DNA of 64,000 bases from Fodinibacter sp963707895 (lineage in GTDB: Bacteria; Actinomycetota; Actinomycetes; Actinomycetales; Dermatophilaceae). The notes under the pieces were generated by a model. The model was not told the origin of the DNA and made no database searches. It saw nothing but the letters and a program-made list of their open reading frames with translations. Numbering within the stretch: position 1 is the first letter of the stretch; each line of letters starts with the position of its first letter. The position numbers and the translations under genes were made by a program. Positions 54,289 to 63,594 of the stretch are shown one piece after another. Location: the NCBI GenBank assembly GCA_963707895.1, contig CAVPRS010000010.1, forward strand, positions 496,001-560,000. Direction: 5' to 3'.

Positions 54289-54612
54289 TCAGCGATCCTT
54301 CGGCCGGCGCTGGCGCGCGGTCCACTCGCGCATCCGCTTGGGGTAGCCGGTGAGGTTGACGTCGTAGACCGGGATGCCGAAGGAGCGGGCGACGTCGAAG
54401 GCCACCGGACGTGAGGGCAGCGCCCGACGGGTCCACTCGCCGTCGTGCGCGATCAGGACCACCGTGGTCGCCGTGATGTTGGTGGCCGGCTCGACGTAGG
54501 CCTCCACCCCGCGCCGGGTCCGGATGAAGTCCTCGAAGTGCGCCTGGGCACTCGCCAGGTCGCCCCCGCCGTGCGGTGCCTGCTTCGAGCGACCGCGTCT
54601 CCACCACGCCAT
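54289..54612 (-). CDS. Conserved hypothetical protein, 107 aa
   Basis: The product begins MAWWRRGRSKQAPHGGGDLA, then has AQAHFEDFIRTRRGVEAYVE and ITATTVVLIAHDGEWTRRAL, SFGIPVYDVNLTGYPKRMRE. It is compact, alpha-beta and basic, without membrane helices. TATCCT lies 6 nt before the ATG. I recognise no domain. It is divergent from lpd. Confidence 0.7.
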   Translation of the reverse strand: MAWWRRGRSKQAPHGGGDLASAQAHFEDFIRTRRGVEAYVEPATNITATTVVLIAHDGEWTRRALPSRPVAFDVARSFGIPVYDVNLTGYPKRMREWTARQRRPKDR

Positions 54613-54618
54613 GCGGAG

Positions 54619-54624
54619 AGGATA
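54619..54624 (-). promoter_or_regulatory. -10-like hexamer of a probable leaderless promoter
   Basis: TATCCT lies 6 nt before the ATG at 54612. Confidence 0.5.
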
Positions 54625-54780
54625 GGGCGTCCACATCGGCGGATCCGGACACCACCCTCGTCCGGTGTGTGCGCGAGGTGTGTGACCACGCGGCCGGGAG
54701 TGACAGGATGCTGGGCAGCGTCCGGGCGGCACACCCCGTCGACCGGCGCCAGGACCCGCCACAGCAAGGGAGCAGCACCG

Positions 54781-56160
54781 ATGCCGGCCACTGCCGAGAC
54801 CACCCACGACGTCGTCGTCCTCGGGGGAGGCAGCGGCGGCTACGCCTGCGCGCTGCGCGCCGCCGAGCTGGGGATGAGCGTCGCCCTCGTCGAGAAGGAC
54901 CTCCTCGGAGGGACCTGCCTGCACCGGGGCTGCATCCCCACCAAGGCGCTGCTGCACGCGGCGGAGGTGGCCGACTCCGCCCGTGAGGCCGCGCGGTTCG
55001 GGGTCCGGGCCACGCTCGACGGCATCGACCTGCCCGCCGTCACGGCCTACCGCGAGGGTGTGGTGAGCCGGCTGCACAAGGGGCTGCAGGGGCTGGTGTC
55101 GTCGCGCAAGGTCGACTACGTCGAGGGCTCCGGACGGCTCGAGGGCGACCGCACCGTCGTCGTCGGCGACCGTCGCCTCGTCGGTCGGCACGTCGTGCTG
55201 GCCACCGGGTCCTACGCCCGCACCCTTCCCGGTCTCGAGATCGACGGGCCGGTCATGACCAGCGACCAGGCGCTCGGGCTCGAGGCGGTCCCCGAGCGCG
55301 TCGTCGTGCTCGGCGGCGGCGTCATCGGCGTCGAGTTCGCCTCCGTCCTGCGCTCGTTCGGCGCCGAGGTCACCATCGTCGAGGCCCTGCCGCGGCTGGT
55401 CGCCGCCGAGGACCCCGCCGTCAGCACCGCCCTGGAGCGGGCCTTCCGCAAGCGCGGCATCGCGTTCCGCACCGGGGTGCGGTTCGAGTCGGCCTCGCAC
55501 GACGGCTCGACGGTCACGGTGCGCCTCGAGGGTGGCGACGAGCTGGTCGCCGACCTGCTGCTCGTCGCCGTCGGTCGCGGCCCGGTCACCGACGGCCTGG
55601 GCTACGAGGCGGCCGGCGTCACGCTGGACCGCGGGTTCGTCGTCACCGACGAGCGCTGCCGCACCTCCGCCGAAGGCGTCTACGCCGTGGGCGACATCGT
55701 GCCCGGGCTGCAGCTCGCGCACCGCGGCTTCGCCCAGGGCATCTTCGTCGCCGAGCACATCGCCGGCCTCGACCCGGCACCCATCGTCGAGTCGGGCATC
55801 CCACGAGTCACCTACTGCGAGCCCGAGGTGGCGTCGGTGGGGCTCACCGAGGAGCAGGCCCGAGCAGCGCACGGCGAGGTCGACACCTACGAGTACAACC
55901 TCGGCGGTAACGGCAAGTCGCAGATCCTGCGGACCCAGGGCTTCGTCAAGCTCGTGCGGGTCAAGGACGGCCCGGTCGTGGGCGTGCACATGGTCGGCTC
56001 CCGGATGGGCGAGCAGGTCGGCGAGGCCCAGCTGATCGTCGGCTGGGAGGCCCACGCCGAGGACGTCGCAGCCCTCGTCCACGCCCACCCGACGCAGAAC
56101 GAGGCGCTCGGCGAGGCCCACCTGGCGCTCGCAGGGAAACCGCTCCACGCACACAACTAG
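54781..56160 (+). CDS. lpdA: Dihydrolipoyl dehydrogenase (E3)
   Basis: It reoxidises dihydrolipoyl groups of 2-oxoacid dehydrogenases and of the glycine cleavage system. The 459-aa product has the FAD motif VVVLGGGSGGYACALRAAEL, the redox disulfide GGTCLHRGCIPTKALL, the NAD motif VVVLGGGVIGVEFASVL and the C-terminal VHAHPTQNEALGEA with the catalytic His-Glu pair. AAGGGAG lies about 10 nt before the ATG. It lies 39 bp before the E2 gene, fitting an E3-E2 operon. Confidence 0.96.
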   Translation: MPATAETTHDVVVLGGGSGGYACALRAAELGMSVALVEKDLLGGTCLHRGCIPTKALLHAAEVADSAREAARFGVRATLDGIDLPAVTAYREGVVSRLHKGLQGLVSSRKVDYVEGSGRLEGDRTVVVGDRRLVGRHVVLATGSYARTLPGLEIDGPVMTSDQALGLEAVPERVVVLGGGVIGVEFASVLRSFGAEVTIVEALPRLVAAEDPAVSTALERAFRKRGIAFRTGVRFESASHDGSTVTVRLEGGDELVADLLLVAVGRGPVTDGLGYEAAGVTLDRGFVVTDERCRTSAEGVYAVGDIVPGLQLAHRGFAQGIFVAEHIAGLDPAPIVESGIPRVTYCEPEVASVGLTEEQARAAHGEVDTYEYNLGGNGKSQILRTQGFVKLVRVKDGPVVGVHMVGSRMGEQVGEAQLIVGWEAHAEDVAALVHAHPTQNEALGEAHLALAGKPLHAHN

Positions 56161-56199
56161 AGTGATCACCGCCACCGCCCACGAAGGAGAGCTGTCCCG

Positions 56200-58151
56200 A
56201 TGTCAGAACGCGTGAAGATGCCTGCGCTCGGCGAGTCCGTCACCGAGGGGACCGTGACGCGCTGGCTCAAGGGAGTGGGCGACAGCGTCGAGGTCGACGA
56301 GCCGCTGCTCGAGGTCTCGACCGACAAGGTCGACACCGAGATCCCCTCGCCGGTGGCCGGCACGCTGCAGGAGATCCTCGTCCAGGAGGACGACACGGTG
56401 CCGGTGGGCGCCGACCTCGCGGTCATCGGCGACGGCGCGGCCCCGGCGGGCGGTGACTCCGGCGGCGAGCAGTCCGACCAGCAGTCCGACGAGCAGGGCT
56501 CCGACGAGCAGGGCTCCGGCCCCAGCGACGAGGTGTCCGACCAGTCCGACGGCGACGCCGTCGCGCAGGCCGGCGACGAGGGTGGCCAGGAGCCCGCCGA
56601 GCCGCAGGCCGAGGCACCCCAGGCGCCCGAGCCCGAGCCAGCGAGCAGTCGGCCCCGGAGCCGGCTCCCACGGCATCCGGCGACGGCGGTGGGTCCGACG
56701 GTGGCACCACGGTGAAGATGCCGGCGCTCGGCGAGTCGGTCACCGAGGGCACCATCACCCGTTGGCTGAAGCAGGAGGGCGACGAGGTGGCCGTCGACGA
56801 GCCCCTCCTCGAGGTCTCGACCGACAAGGTCGACACCGAGATCCCCTCCCCCGTGGCGGGCACGCTGAGCAGGATCCTCGTCCAGGAGGACGACACGGTT
56901 CCGGTCGGCGCCGACCTCGCGGTCGTCGGCGGTTCCGGTGGCGGCCAGTCCGCTCCCGCCGCCGAGCAGCAGCAGGCCGAACCCGAGCCCGAGCCGGCCC
57001 CGGAGGCCGTCGAGCCCGAGCCCGCCTCGCAGGCCTCCGAGCCCGAGACCCCGTCGCCGCAGCAGGAGGACTCCGCACCCGAGGCCGCGCCGGCTCCCCA
57101 GCCGGCGGCGGAGGCGCCCGCCCAGCAGGTGGCCGACGACGCCGCCGCTTCGGCCGACGGGGCACCGGCGGCATCCGCCGCCCCCGCATCCGCCGCCCCG
57201 GCATCCGACGACCGCGACGCGGCCGCCTACGTGACCCCCCTGGTGCGCAAGCTCGCCTCCGACAACGGCATCGACCTGTCCTCGGTCACCGGCACCGGCA
57301 TCGGTGGCCGCATCCGCAAGCAGGACGTCCTGGCCGCGGCCGAGGCGCTCAAGGCCCCCGAGCCCGAGCCGGCCGCTCCGGCCACGCAGGCCCCGGCCGC
57401 GTCGGCACCCGCTGCCGCGCCGGCGGAAGCCACCTCGAAGCGCGGGACGACCGAGAAGATGACGCGGCTGCGCAAGACCATCGCGCGTCGGATGGTCGAG
57501 TCGCTGCAGGTCTCGGCCCAGCTCACGACCGTGGTCGAGGTCGACGTCACGCGCATCTCCCGGTTGCGCGACCGGGCCAAGGCTGACTTCGCCCAGCGCG
57601 AGGGCACCAAGCTCAGCTTCCTGCCGTTCTTCGCGCTCGCCGCCGTCGAGGCCCTCAAGGCCCACCCGACGGTCAACGCGAGCATCGAGGACGACGAGGT
57701 GACCTACCACGGTGCCGAGCACCTCGGCATCGCGGTCGACACCGAGAAGGGGCTGCTCGTCCCCGTGCTCAAGAACGCCGGCGACCTCAACATCGCGGGC
57801 CTGGCCCGCGGCATCGCCGACGTCGCCGACCGCACGCGCAACAACAAGATCATGCCCGACGACCTCGCCGGTGGCACCTTCACGATCACCAACACCGGTT
57901 CTCGCGGAGCGCTGTTCGACACCCCGATCATCAACCAGCCGCAGGTCGCGATCCTCGGCACGGGGGCCGTCGTCAAGCGGCCGATCGTCGTCACCGCCGA
58001 GGACGGCGAGACGATCGCCATCCGCTCGATGGTCTACCTCGCGCTGTCCTACGACCACCGCATCGTCGACGGCGCGGATGCCGCCCGCTTCCTCACCACG
58101 ATGAAGCAGCGGCTCGAGGAAGGCGCCTTCGAGGCCGACCTCGGTCTCTGA
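56200..58151 (+). CDS. sucB: Dihydrolipoamide acyltransferase (E2) with two lipoyl domains (frameshifted)
   Basis: This E2 core moves acyl groups from the E1 component to CoA for 2-oxoglutarate or pyruvate dehydrogenase. Two lipoyl domains (STDKVDTEIPSPVAGTL in each), a Pro/Ala/Glu-rich linker, an E3-binding domain (YVTPLVRKLASDNGIDLSSV) and the catalytic domain with SYDHRIVDGADAARFL are present. The frame breaks at 56638-56640: one missing C (GAGCC for GAGCCC) links EPEPA to SEQSAPEPAPTAS before the second lipoyl domain. The lipoyl domains share a 41-bp identical stretch (56308-56348, 56808-56848). Corrected length is about 650 aa. Confidence 0.9.
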
Positions 58152-58171
58152 CAGGTCGACTCGGACACCTC

Positions 58172-59062
58172 ATGGGCCGCATCGTCGTCTCCGGGTCGTC
58201 AGGCCTGATGGGCACACCCCTCGTCGCCGCGCTCACCGCCCGCGGCGACGAGGTCGTCCGCCTCGTCCGCCGCGCCCCGCGCTCGGCCGACGAGGTTCGG
58301 TGGGACCCCACCAGCCGCACCCTCGACCCCCGCACCCTCGACGGCGTCGACGGCGTCGTCCACCTCGCCGGGGTGGGGGTCGGTGACAAGCGCTGGACCC
58401 CGGCGTACAAGCACGCGATCCTCGCCTCGCGCGTCGACGGCACGCACGCGGTGGCCGAGGCGATCGCGGCGGCCGACCACCCGGTGCGGTTCGTGTCGGC
58501 CTCGGCGGTCGGCTTCTACGGCGACCGTGGCGACGAAGAGCTCACCGAGACCAGCACGCCCGGCACCGACTTCCTCAGCGACGTCGTGCAGGCCTGGGAG
58601 GCCGCCGCCCAGCCCGCGGTGGATGCCGGGGCCTCGGTCGTGTTCCTGCGCACCGGCATCGTCATGGCACCCGACGGGGGCGCGATGAAGCCGATGCTGC
58701 GACTGGTGCGGTACGGGGTCGGGGGCCCGCTGGGCTCGGGGCGGCAGTTCATGCCCTGGATCACCCTCCCCGACCAGGTCGGCGCGATCCTGCACCTGCT
58801 CGACCGCCCCGACGTCACCGGGCCGGTCAACCTCACCGCAGACCAGCCGGCCCGCCAGAAGGAGATCGCAAAGGCCCTGGGCCGGGTGCTGCACCGTCCC
58901 GCCGTGCTGCCGGCGCCGTCGTTCGCCCTGCGCGCGGCGATCGGCGGGTTCGCGTCGGAGGTCCTGGGTGGCCAGCGCATCACGGGTGACCGGTTGCGCG
59001 AGAGCGGGTACCAGCTCATTCACGCCGACCTCGACACCGCCATCCGCTGGCTCGTCGCCTGA
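58172..59062 (+). CDS. TIGR01777-type NAD(P)-dependent epimerase/oxidoreductase
   Basis: This extended SDR protein has the Rossmann start RIVVSGSSGLMGTPLVAAL (GxxGxxG-like), VVHLAGVGVGDKRWTPAYK and FVSASAVGFYGDRGDEELTE with an active-site-like Tyr. The C-terminal ends SGYQLIHADLDTAIRWLVA. The 296-aa length and GDKRW motif match TIGR01777. The family's substrate is unclear; cell-division inhibitor names are historical. It follows E2 by 20 bp, an operon-like arrangement. Confidence 0.85.
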   Translation: MGRIVVSGSSGLMGTPLVAALTARGDEVVRLVRRAPRSADEVRWDPTSRTLDPRTLDGVDGVVHLAGVGVGDKRWTPAYKHAILASRVDGTHAVAEAIAAADHPVRFVSASAVGFYGDRGDEELTETSTPGTDFLSDVVQAWEAAAQPAVDAGASVVFLRTGIVMAPDGGAMKPMLRLVRYGVGGPLGSGRQFMPWITLPDQVGAILHLLDRPDVTGPVNLTADQPARQKEIAKALGRVLHRPAVLPAPSFALRAAIGGFASEVLGGQRITGDRLRESGYQLIHADLDTAIRWLVA

Positions 59063-59077
59063 GCGGGGTCGTCGTGG

Positions 59078-59924
59078 ATGCAGACCGCTCGCCCTGGTCA
59101 CCCTCGTCGTGAGCCTCGCCGTCGCCGTCCCAGCAGGCGCCGCGTCGGCCGCCGCGCCACCGGACGTGGCCGTGATCGGTCACCGCGGCTCCGCGGCGAT
59201 GGCCCCCGAGAACACGTTGGCGTCGATCCGGCTGGCACTGCGCCAGGGAGCCGACTACGTCGAGAACGACATCATGCGCACCAAGGACGGCAAGCTCGTC
59301 ATCACCCACGACCTCAGCCTCGAGCGCACGACTGACGTCGAGCAGGTCTTTCCTGACCGCACCAGCTACCACGTCGCGGACTACACCCTCGCCGAGATCA
59401 AGCGACTCGACGCGGGGTCGTGGTTCGGGTCCGAGTTCGCCGGTCAGCGGATCCTCACCCTGCGCGAGTGGGTCGAGGCCGTCGGGTCCAACCACGGCAT
59501 GCTCCTCGAGGCCAAGGACCCGTGGGCCTTTCCCGGGATCGAGGTCGACATCGACAAGGAGCTCCGCTCGATCCCGACCTTCGTCCAGGCCCTGCGCACG
59601 GGCAACGTGATCATGCAGGCGGGCGACGAGCCGTGGCTGCGCGCCTACCACCAGCTCGCCCCGGACGTGCCGGTCGCGCTGCTCTACTACACCCGCCCCA
59701 CCGACGAGCAGCTCGTGTCCGCGAGCACCTGGCTCGACGCGGTGAACCCGGCGCTGGGCAACATCGACCGGGCCATCGTCGACCGCACCCACGAGCTGGG
59801 CCTGAAGACCTACGTGTGGACGGTCGACTTCGGTGCCGACATGAACCGCGGCATCGAGTGGGGGGTCGACGGCATCATCACCGACTACCCCCTCGTGCTC
59901 GCGCAGATCCTGAAGCAGCGCTGA
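59078..59924 (+). CDS. Secreted glycerophosphodiester phosphodiesterase (start frameshifted)
   Basis: The product hydrolyses glycerophosphodiesters. The catalytic motifs are VIGHRGSAAMAPENT and YVENDIMRTKDGKLVITHD. A Sec signal MRPLALVTLVVSLAVAVPAG (cleavage after ASA) appears if the C at 59081 is removed from ATGCAGACC; as given, the first in-frame starts lie upstream inside the epimerase gene or at GTG 59109. Another motif is HGMLLEAKDPW (Glu). The reading from 59082 is uninterrupted. Extracellular location fits phospholipid-polar-head scavenging. Confidence 0.83.
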
Positions 59925-59976
59925 CCCGGCCTCGCGGGAGGGTCCTCGGCGGTCGGGCGCTCGGCCTCGGGCCGGG

Positions 59977-61645
59977 TCATGAGCCCCGGGCCCGCGGTGC
60001 CGATCGCACGTCGCTGACCCGCCATCCGGCGTCGGTGCGCACCAGGTCGACGAACACCGGGGCGCCCTTCACCGCGGCGCGCGGCGTCGAGCCGGTGGGC
60101 CCGGTGACGGCGTACCGGCCGGCGTCGACGCGGGCCAGCAGCACGGCCCGCTCGGGGCTCGCGGAGACCGTGCTCACCTCGGCCACGGTGTACCGCAGCC
60201 CGGTGTAGCGGACGCCGGACCGCGCGACCTCCGCCACGGCTCCGGCGTCGCGGACGCCTGCGACCGACCGCGGGGCGTCGGCCTCACCGAGCAGCGCCGG
60301 AGTGGCCTCCCGCCACGCAGCGGCCCGTGCCTCGGCGAGGGCGCCGAGCAGCTCGTGCGGCCGCGACCTCGGTGCGTCGACGTCGAGACGCGGGTCGGCC
60401 TCGGGCGTCCTCGGCGCCCCGGCCACCACCTCGTGTGGTGCCGCGCCGGCGGAGTCGCCCACCGGGCCGAGCCCGGCGACCGTCAGGACGAGGAGCCCGA
60501 CGAGCACCGGCACCAGCAACAGAACGGCCACCACCGGCCGCGGGCGGCACCCTGCGACAGCGCCCCGACGCTTGCCACCACCCCAGCCGCGCCGCACGTC
60601 GGCGGCCGCGTGCCGTCCACCGGCCGGGCGCCTCCCCGACCGGGCGCCGTCCCCGAGTCGGGTGCTCGGGCGGCTGCTGGGGCGACCAGCTCGGCACCCG
60701 CCGTGAGAACCAGCGGCGCGGCCCCGTGGTCGCGGCCGGCGGACGGCCGGCCGCCGCCCGCAGCCGGTAGGTCACCGCGCTCACCTCGTCGTCGCCGTGC
60801 ACGAGCTGCAGCGGCTCGGCCTCGGCGGCGCCGAAGAGCAGCCAGGCCAGCTCGTGGGCGCCGGGCCGGTCCGCGGGGTCGGGCGACACGGCCTGCGCCA
60901 GCGCGGCGACCAGGGCCTCGGACCCCTCCCCGGCCCGGCACACGGCGGACAGCTCGGGGCGCAGGCCGGGCGGCCCCGGCACCGTGCCCGACAGGCAGAG
61001 CCAGCCGAGCGCTCCGAGCGCGTAGACGTCGGATGCCGGCGACGGGTCGGCGCCGAGCACCACCTCGGGCGCGACGTAGCCGTCGGTGCCCCACACCCCG
61101 GGTGACACCTCGCCGACGACGTGGCCGAGGCCCAGGTCGCCGAGCACCGGCCGGCCGTCGAGGTCGAGCAGCACGTTGCCCGGCGACACGTCGCCGTGCA
61201 CCACCCCGAGGTCGTGCAGGCGCCCCAGGGCCGACGCCACCGGCGCGAGCACGGTCACCACCTCGCCCGGCGACAGGTGCCCGCGGGCCCGGACCAACCC
61301 GTCGAGCGCGCCACCGAGCAGGTGCGGCATCACCAGGGCCACCCGCCCGTCGGGCAGCTCGACACAGGCCTCCACCGCGACCACGTGGGCGCTCGCTGCC
61401 GCCGCGGACACCGCGGCCTCGCGGGCCGCCGCCTCGACGAGAGCGACGTCGGCGTGCACGACCTTGACCGCCACCCGTCGTCCGTCGTCGAGGGCCACCC
61501 CGGCCCACACCTCGCTCGTCCCGCCGCGTGCCAGCAGCGCCCCCAGCTCGTGGCCGGGCACCGACGGCGCCGGGGACGCCGCTTCATGCCCCCCGTCGCC
61601 GGGTGCGTGCGCCGGCGTCGTCACGGCATCCCCCTCGTCGACCAT
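59977..61645 (-). CDS. Membrane serine/threonine protein kinase (frameshifted)
   Basis: The N-terminal domain is a protein kinase: GGTSEVWAGVALDDGRRVAV with the Lys of VAVKVVHAD, catalytic loop VVHGDVSPGNVLLDL (HGD for HRD), DLG for DFG, and GYVAPEVVLG. The long kinase frame ends at 60284. After an indel near 60621-60628, another frame continues with a basic region, one membrane helix (VVAVLLLVPVLVGLLVLTVA) and a secreted domain of about 150 residues (GVRYTGLRYTVAEVSTVSAS). The joined frames give about 555 aa. Alternatively they are two overlapping genes (kinase and a 206-aa membrane protein). Confidence 0.75.
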
Positions 61646-61700
61646 GTCTCCACGATGCCAAGGTCGCGACCGTCGCCCGTCGGGTTGTCCACAGGCCCCC

Positions 61701-61706
61701 TAGGGT
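61701..61706 (+). promoter_or_regulatory. -10-like hexamer of a probable leaderless promoter
   Basis: TAGGGT lies 7 nt before the ATG at 61714. Confidence 0.5.
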
Positions 61707-61713
61707 GGTCGCC

Positions 61714-62457
61714 ATGCCTGCCGACCACCCCACGATCCTGGCCACGTCCGGCGGCTACCGCTACGGTCGCCGCACCCAGCTCGAGTTCGACGCCCTGGTC
61801 CACCACGCCGTCGAGCTGTCCGGCGCCCACGGCCGGCGGCCCCGCCTGACCTTCGTCGGCACGGCGTCCGGCGACCCGCGCCACATGAACTACTGGGCCC
61901 ACGAGGCCGGCCGGGTGGCCGGCTTCGACGTCACCTGCCTCGACCTGTTCCCGATGCCCAACCTCGACGACGTGCCGGGGCACCTGCTCGACGCCGACGT
62001 CGTGTGGGTCAACGGCGGCTCGGTCGCCAACCTGCTCGCCGTCTGGGACGTGCACGACCTGCGACCCGCGATGCGCGCGGCGTGGGAGGCCGGGGTCGTC
62101 CTCGGCGGGGTCTCGGCCGGCTCGATCTGCTGGTACCTCGGCGGCTGCACCGACTCGTTCGGCCCCGAGCTGAGGGCCGTGACCGGCGGGCTCGGCCTGC
62201 TCCCCTACGGCAACGGCGTGCACTACGACAGCGAGGAGGCCCGCCGCCCCACTGTGCACCGCCTCGTCGCCGAGGGCACGTTGCCGGTCACGCACTGCAC
62301 CGACGACGGCGTCGGACTCGTCTACCGCGGCACCGAGCTGGTCGAGGCGGTCAGCGAGGTCGACGGCAAGGGCGCCTACATCGTGACCGCCGACCCCGAC
62401 GGCGACGACGGGGTCCGCGAGGAGCGCCTCGAGCCCCGGCGCCTCCCCTCCCCCTGA
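61714..62457 (+). CDS. Peptidase E family (S51) protein
   Basis: The 247-aa product has the class-I glutamine-amidotransferase-like fold: DVVWVNGGSVANLLAVWDV and the nucleophile elbow VLGGVSAGSICWYLGG with Ser in SAGS, as in dipeptidase E and cyanophycinase. It resembles the actinobacterial peptidase E family more than cyanophycinase by length. A cytoplasmic role in Asp-X dipeptide hydrolysis is inferred. TAGGGT precedes the start at leaderless spacing. Confidence 0.85.
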   Translation: MPADHPTILATSGGYRYGRRTQLEFDALVHHAVELSGAHGRRPRLTFVGTASGDPRHMNYWAHEAGRVAGFDVTCLDLFPMPNLDDVPGHLLDADVVWVNGGSVANLLAVWDVHDLRPAMRAAWEAGVVLGGVSAGSICWYLGGCTDSFGPELRAVTGGLGLLPYGNGVHYDSEEARRPTVHRLVAEGTLPVTHCTDDGVGLVYRGTELVEAVSEVDGKGAYIVTADPDGDDGVREERLEPRRLPSP

Positions 62458-62459
62458 CC

Positions 62460-62532
62460 CGACTTATTGCGAAATACCCACCTCTACAGGCCCTTTCGGG
62501 AGTCCTGGAGGTGGGTATCTCGCAATAAGTCG
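62460..62532. repeat. Intergenic palindromic repeat, copy 2
   Basis: 23-nt arms (62460-62482, 62510-62532), one mismatch. The left arm is identical to copy 1 over 23 nt; the loop differs. It lies between the peptidase E and oxidoreductase genes, which are convergent. Confidence 0.75.
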
Positions 62533-62539
62533 GATGCCG

Positions 62540-63571
62540 TCAGCGCGCCGGCGTCTCGACCGTCACCACTCGCTCCTGCGCCGCCGACACCCGTGCCGCG
62601 TCGATGACGGCGAGGGTGTGCACGGCGTCCCACGGGTCGACCGGCATGCCGCCCTGCGGGTCGTCGGACGCCAGGGCCGCGGCGACCGCGCGGTAGAGGT
62701 CGGCCTGCCCAGTGGCCGCCTTCTCGACCGGTTCGCGCGAGCCACCCCGGTAGAGCCAGCCGCTGTGCGCGGCGTCGGCATCGGCCTGGCCCGACCACAC
62801 GTGCGCCTCGCCGGTGAAGTCGGCCATCACGTAGGCCGCCTCGGTGCCGAGCAGCCGCACCCTCGGGCCCGGCGCGCCCGCCAGGGAGGTCGCCCCGAGG
62901 TGCGACACCACTCCCCCGGCGTGCCGGCAGACGAGGAACGCGTCGTCCTCGGCCGGGGTGGTGCGCGCCGCCACCGTGGCGAAGACCGTTGCGACCGGAC
63001 CGAAGAGCCGCACCGCGGCGTCGACGAGGTGGCTGTGCAGGTCGAGCAGGAGGCCACCGCCCTCGGCCGGGCTGGCCTGCTCGCGCCAGCGCTCCTTGGG
63101 CACCGGACGCCAGCGCTCCCAGCGCATCTCGTAGCGGAACGGGGTGCCGACGAGCCCCTCGGCCACCACTCGCGCGACGGTGGCCTGCTCGGCGTCGTAG
63201 CGCCGGTTCTGGAACACGGTCAGCGCCACTCCGGCGGCGGCGGCGTGGCGAACGACACCCGCGGCCGACGCGGCGTCGACGGCCAGCGGCTTGTCGACGA
63301 CGCACGGCAACCCGGCATCCACGACGGCTCGCACCTGGGCGGCGTGCCCGCCGCTCGGGGTGGCGAGCACCACGACGTCGAGGCCCGGCACGGCGACCAG
63401 CTGCTCGAGGTCGTCGACGACCTGCACCCCCGGGATGTCCGCCCGGGCGTCCGCGGCCCGCTGCGGGTCGCGCGTCGACACCGCCACCACCTCGCAGCCC
63501 GCCTCCGCGAGCAGGGGGGCGTGGATCGTCCTCCCCGCGAACCCGTACCCGGCCAGTGCCACGCGTGTCAT
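62540..63571 (-). CDS. Gfo/Idh/MocA-family NAD(P) oxidoreductase
   Basis: The 343-aa product starts MTRVALAGYGFAGRTIHAPL (GxGxxG-like), has VVVLATPSGGHAAQVRAVVD and the catalytic-lysine motif VVDKPLAVDAA, followed by VFQNRRYDAE. The C-terminal has EGGGLLLDLHSHLVDAAVRL with a His pair conserved in this family. It likely oxidises a sugar or cyclitol; the substrate is unknown. TAGGCT lies 7 nt before the ATG. The frame is open upstream to 63679, but the ATG at 63571 gives the normal start. Confidence 0.87.
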   Translation of the reverse strand: MTRVALAGYGFAGRTIHAPLLAEAGCEVVAVSTRDPQRAADARADIPGVQVVDDLEQLVAVPGLDVVVLATPSGGHAAQVRAVVDAGLPCVVDKPLAVDAASAAGVVRHAAAAGVALTVFQNRRYDAEQATVARVVAEGLVGTPFRYEMRWERWRPVPKERWREQASPAEGGGLLLDLHSHLVDAAVRLFGPVATVFATVAARTTPAEDDAFLVCRHAGGVVSHLGATSLAGAPGPRVRLLGTEAAYVMADFTGEAHVWSGQADADAAHSGWLYRGGSREPVEKAATGQADLYRAVAAALASDDPQGGMPVDPWDAVHTLAVIDAARVSAAQERVVTVETPAR

Positions 63572-63578
63572 GCGCGAC

Positions 63579-63584
63579 AGCCTA
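63579..63584 (-). promoter_or_regulatory. -10-like hexamer of a probable leaderless promoter
   Basis: TAGGCT lies 7 nt before the ATG at 63571. Confidence 0.5.
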
Positions 63585-63594
63585 GGTGCGCGCC

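Noticed and set aside
34318..61645. Programmed ribosomal frameshifting as an explanation for the broken genes
   Set aside because: The positions differ in direction and sequence, lack slippery heptamers with a shared structure, and affect unrelated genes; random consensus errors fit better.
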